Source: Actinomycetota bacterium (GTDB lineage Bacteria > Actinomycetota > Acidimicrobiia > Acidimicrobiales > Ilumatobacteraceae). Taken from it: a DNA stretch of 8,165 nt. The notes under the pieces are model-generated. The model did not search any database, was not told the DNA's origin, and saw only the letters and a list, made by a program, of their open reading frames with translations. Position 1 is the stretch's first letter. Each line of letters opens with the position of its first letter. A program made the position numbers and the translations under genes. The stretch lies in the NCBI GenBank assembly GCA_009704065.1, contig WLEX01000049.1:1-8165 (forward strand). The letters are read 5' to 3'. This document shows positions 5,844 to 8,165 of the stretch, in pieces.

Positions 5844-7025
5844 ATGGCCGGTTCATACATCGTTGCAGGAGCACGCACACCCATTGGGAAAATGAGCGGT
5901 GCGCTCTCCTCTTTCACAGCTGCACAATTGGGTGGCTTTGCTATCAAGGCCGCCCTCGAGCGCGCCGGTGTGAAGCCTGAAGAAGTAGAGCATGTCATCA
6001 TGGGCCAGGTTCTCACCGCCGGTCAGGGCCAAGTGCCTTCACGCCAAGCTGCCTCCCTTGGTGGCATCCCCATGAACGTTCCTTCCATCAACATCAATAA
6101 GGTGTGCTTGTCGGGTCTCAACTCCATCTACCTTGCCGATCAAATGATCGCATCGGGTGAAGCCGACATCGTGATTGCTGGCGGCATGGAAAGCATGACC
6201 AATGCTCCGTACCTTGCACAAGGTGCACGTGGCGGATTCCGTTACGGCAACACCGAACTTCAAGACGCAATTGTTCGTGACGGACTCTGGTGTGCATTCG
6301 ATGCGTGCCTCATGGGCCTTGGCACAGAGCGTTACACCAATGGTGGAATCAGTCGCCAAGAACAAGATGATCTTGCAATGAAGAGCAACGTTCGCGCAGC
6401 AGCTGCAATTGCCGCTGGTCGCCTGACCGATGAAATCGTTGAAGTAGCTGTTCCACAGCGCAAGGGTGACCCAATCATGGTGAAGAACGACGAAGGTGTT
6501 CGTGGTGACACCACTATGGATTCCTTGGGTGGCCTCAAGCCAGCATTCGACAAAGAGGGCACAATTACTGCTGCAAACGCAAGCCAAATCTCAGACGGTG
6601 GTTCAGCCATTGTCATGATGAGCAAGAAGGCTGCAGAAGCACGCGGTGTAAAGCCACTGGGTGAAGTTGTTTCGTACGGCATGGTTGCTGGTCCCGACAA
6701 TGCATCGTTGTTGCACCAGCCAAGCCGTTCCATCTTGCGCGCACTCGATCGTGCCGGCATGAAGGTAGGCGACGTCAACTTGTTCGAGCTCAACGAAGCA
6801 TTCGCTGCAGTAGGTATCGCATCAATGCGTGAACTTGGTATCACCGATGAAATCGTGAACGTAAACGGTGGAGCAATTGCGTTGGGTCACCCCATCGGCA
6901 TGAGCGGTAACCGTCTTGCACTCACCATCTTGCACGAACTCAATCGCCGTGGTGGCGGTGTGGGTGCAGCTGCCCTTTGTGGCGGCGGCGGACAAGGCGA
7001 TGCAATCATCGTTCGCACCGTTTAA
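5844..7025 (+). CDS. Acetyl-CoA C-acetyltransferase (thiolase)
   Basis: The 393-residue product has the length of biosynthetic thiolases such as PhaA/AtoB. All catalytic residues are visible: the acyl-accepting Cys C88 in NKVCLSG, the NEAFA motif (317-321), H349 in GGAIALGHPIGMSG and the second Cys C379 in ALCGGGGQGD. These enzymes condense two acetyl-CoA to acetoacetyl-CoA, or run the reverse reaction in beta-oxidation. The divergent neighbour ccr uses crotonyl-CoA, which derives from acetoacetyl-CoA in two further steps, so the condensing direction is likely here. Exact substrate range cannot be read from sequence. The region around HQPSRSIL (291-298) departs from the usual P-x-P-A pattern. 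The long overlapping antisense frames within this gene are shadows. The TAA at 7023-7025 is followed 12 bases later by the ClC gene, and then by a strong hairpin. Confidence 0.95.
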   Translation: MAGSYIVAGARTPIGKMSGALSSFTAAQLGGFAIKAALERAGVKPEEVEHVIMGQVLTAGQGQVPSRQAASLGGIPMNVPSININKVCLSGLNSIYLADQMIASGEADIVIAGGMESMTNAPYLAQGARGGFRYGNTELQDAIVRDGLWCAFDACLMGLGTERYTNGGISRQEQDDLAMKSNVRAAAAIAAGRLTDEIVEVAVPQRKGDPIMVKNDEGVRGDTTMDSLGGLKPAFDKEGTITAANASQISDGGSAIVMMSKKAAEARGVKPLGEVVSYGMVAGPDNASLLHQPSRSILRALDRAGMKVGDVNLFELNEAFAAVGIASMRELGITDEIVNVNGGAIALGHPIGMSGNRLALTILHELNRRGGGVGAAALCGGGGQGDAIIVRTV

Positions 7026-7037
7026 ATAAAACGCAAC

Positions 7038-8165
7038 ATGTTGCAAGAGCCACTCAGTCGAGCGATTCATATCGTTCGCTGGGTGGCTCTTGCCGTTGTG
7101 GTCGGAAGTATCTCTGGCGTACTTTCAGCAGCATTTATTGAGTCGTTGAATTGGGCCACCGATACCCGCACTGAACATACGTGGATTGTTTGGTTGTTGC
7201 CCGTGGCGGGACTCATTGTTGGCTTGTCCTACCACTACCTCGGTCGCGGCCTCGAACGTGGAAGCAATCTGTTAATCGATGAAGTGCATTCACATTCTGA
7301 ATGGATACCTTTTCGACTCACACCACTTATTTTTGGCGCAAGTGTGATTTCACACTTGGCCGGTGGATCTACAGGTCGTGAAGGTGCCGCGCTACAACTT
7401 GCAGCTGGTGCCACAGACCCCATCAGTAAACGCCTCGGCTTCGAACCCGCAGATAGATCCATCATGCTGGTCACAGCGATTGCTGGTGCTTTCGGTTCTG
7501 TATTCGGCGTTCCCTTTGCCGGTGCAGTCTTTGCACTAGAGGTGCAGCGCGTGGGTCGCATTCGGTATGAAGCATTAGTGCCGGCATTTGTTGCAAGTTT
7601 TGTTGGCGATGCAGTTGTTCGTGGTCTTGGAGTGCATCACACTTTGTATCCGCGAATGATCAACATCAATTGGACACCCACCACCGCATTACGTGTTGTG
7701 CTCTTTGGTCTCATAGCCGGCGTCATCGCTCTTGCTTTTGTACGCCTCACCCACTTCATCAAGAACACAATGAAGAAGTACATCAATTGGTACCCAGCAC
7801 GCCCTCTCGTAGGGGGAGTGGTTCTTGCGATATTGATAGTCGCGTGCGGTTGGCGTGATTATCAAGGACTTTCTGTACCGATCATGTTGAACGCGATGAA
7901 CGGCGGAACATCAGGACACTTTGAAATCAAACTTCTGCTAACGGCACTCACCATTGGATCAGGGTTTGTTGGCGGTGAAGTGATTCCGCTGTTTGTAATG
8001 GGAGCACTCGCAGGTGCGACCTTTGCCAATGTGATTGGAGCAAATGTTGCAGTGTTTGCGATGGTTGGTTCCGTTGCAGTTCTTGCCGGAGCTGCCAACA
8101 CCCCCCTTGCATGTGCACTCTTAGGAATTGAACTCTTTGGTGGAAACGGAGCGATTCTGTTTGCC
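7038..8165 (+). CDS. ClC-family anion transporter, SycA-like type, 3'-truncated by window
   Basis: The frame from the ATG at 7038 stays open for 376 codons to the window end, so the C-terminus is missing. It is a multi-pass membrane protein with the ClC pore motifs. RGSNLLIDEVH (74-84) is in the place of GSGIP. GGSTGREGAALQ (109-120) holds the external gating Glu E115. FGVPFAGAVFALEV (156-169) and GGEVIPLF (312-319) follow, then AGAANTPLACALLGIELFG near the end. The overall pattern is that of the EriC/SycA-like group, which includes fluoride exporters, and not of the classical chloride group. The position of the inner proton Glu of the E. coli exchanger seems to be V169. Serine S76 at the pore centre is retained, so ion selectivity is uncertain. 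There is no Shine-Dalgarno before the ATG, only an A-rich leader, and a long hairpin begins five bases later. It may be co-transcribed with the thiolase. Confidence 0.9.
   Translation, partial: MLQEPLSRAIHIVRWVALAVVVGSISGVLSAAFIESLNWATDTRTEHTWIVWLLPVAGLIVGLSYHYLGRGLERGSNLLIDEVHSHSEWIPFRLTPLIFGASVISHLAGGSTGREGAALQLAAGATDPISKRLGFEPADRSIMLVTAIAGAFGSVFGVPFAGAVFALEVQRVGRIRYEALVPAFVASFVGDAVVRGLGVHHTLYPRMININWTPTTALRVVLFGLIAGVIALAFVRLTHFIKNTMKKYINWYPARPLVGGVVLAILIVACGWRDYQGLSVPIMLNAMNGGTSGHFEIKLLLTALTIGSGFVGGEVIPLFVMGALAGATFANVIGANVAVFAMVGSVAVLAGAANTPLACALLGIELFGGNGAILFA
7043..7093 (+). repeat. Long hairpin over the start of the ClC gene
   Basis: GCAAGAGCCAC (7043-7053) and GTGGCTCTTGC (7083-7093) are perfect 11-bp arms. 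Pairing continues inward: T7054-G7082 wobble, CAG with CTG, T7058-G7078 wobble, a single bulged C at 7059, then GAGCGAT against ATCGTTC with one G-T pair, closing on the loop TCAT (7067-7070). The result is a nearly continuous stem of about 23 pairs in 51 bases. It starts 17 bases after the thiolase stop and five bases from the start of the ClC ATG. It could act as a terminator without a U tract for the thiolase message, as a translational control element for ClC, or both. It is also coding sequence (codons 2-19). Confidence 0.6.

Noticed and set aside
6039..6844. Long antisense frames (182 and 170 codons) within the thiolase gene
   Set aside because: They lie fully under a well-supported thiolase, have no recognisable domains and no ribosome sites; they are frame shadows.
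7026..7037. Fluoride riboswitch before the ClC gene
   Set aside because: Only 12 bases separate thiolase and ClC, and the crcB-motif core is not visible there or in the first codons.

Overview
The window looks like chromosomal DNA from an actinobacterium. The crotonyl-CoA carboxylase/reductase has the N-terminal layout I recall from Streptomyces Ccr, the 5'-3' exonuclease resembles a stand-alone actinobacterial type, and the genes are tightly packed. GC content looks moderate (about half), which would fit a freshwater or marine Acidimicrobiia-type organism better than a high-GC streptomycete. That placement is inference. I see no rRNA, tRNA, CRISPR, insertion sequence or phage gene, and no gene-free stretch longer than about 115 bases.

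Layout: (1) 1-560 (+), the C-terminal part of a Lys/Thr-rich, probably exported protein of unknown function, cut by the window edge. (2) 561-1457 (-), a stand-alone PolA-type 5'-3' exonuclease whose stop codon abuts that of the first gene. (3) 1458-1570, a divergent intergenic region with two perfect, adjacent palindromes just before the ribosome binding site of (4) a pirin-family cupin protein at 1571-2533 (+). (5) A four-gene minus-strand run, read from 5754 down to 2534: crotonyl-CoA carboxylase/reductase, methylmalonyl/ethylmalonyl-CoA epimerase, a short A24 prepilin peptidase and a short-chain dehydrogenase. The last abuts the pirin gene tail to tail with no spacer. (6) 5755-5843, a divergent promoter region with a GCATCC-N5-GGATGC interrupted palindrome. 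(7) A 393-residue acetyl-CoA acetyltransferase-type thiolase at 5844-7025 (+). (8) From 7038 to the window end (+), a ClC-family anion transporter of the SycA-like type, whose first codons lie in a long, almost continuous hairpin.

The coherent theme is acetyl-CoA to C5 metabolism. The thiolase can make acetoacetyl-CoA, Ccr reductively carboxylates crotonyl-CoA to ethylmalonyl-CoA, and the epimerase acts on ethylmalonyl- and methylmalonyl-CoA. Together these point to an ethylmalonyl-CoA pathway (C2 assimilation) or an ethylmalonyl-CoA supply route; the remaining pathway enzymes are not in the window. The short-chain dehydrogenase could in principle act on a 3-oxoacyl substrate, but its sequence does not prove that. 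The prepilin peptidase, pirin, exonuclease and ClC genes seem to be neighbours without a shared pathway.

I found no clearly new multi-gene system. The best leads are non-coding: the twin palindromes before the pirin gene, the hairpin over the start of the ClC gene, and the 11-bp inverted repeat between the epimerase and peptidase genes. The ClC protein also has an unusual combination of pore residues.
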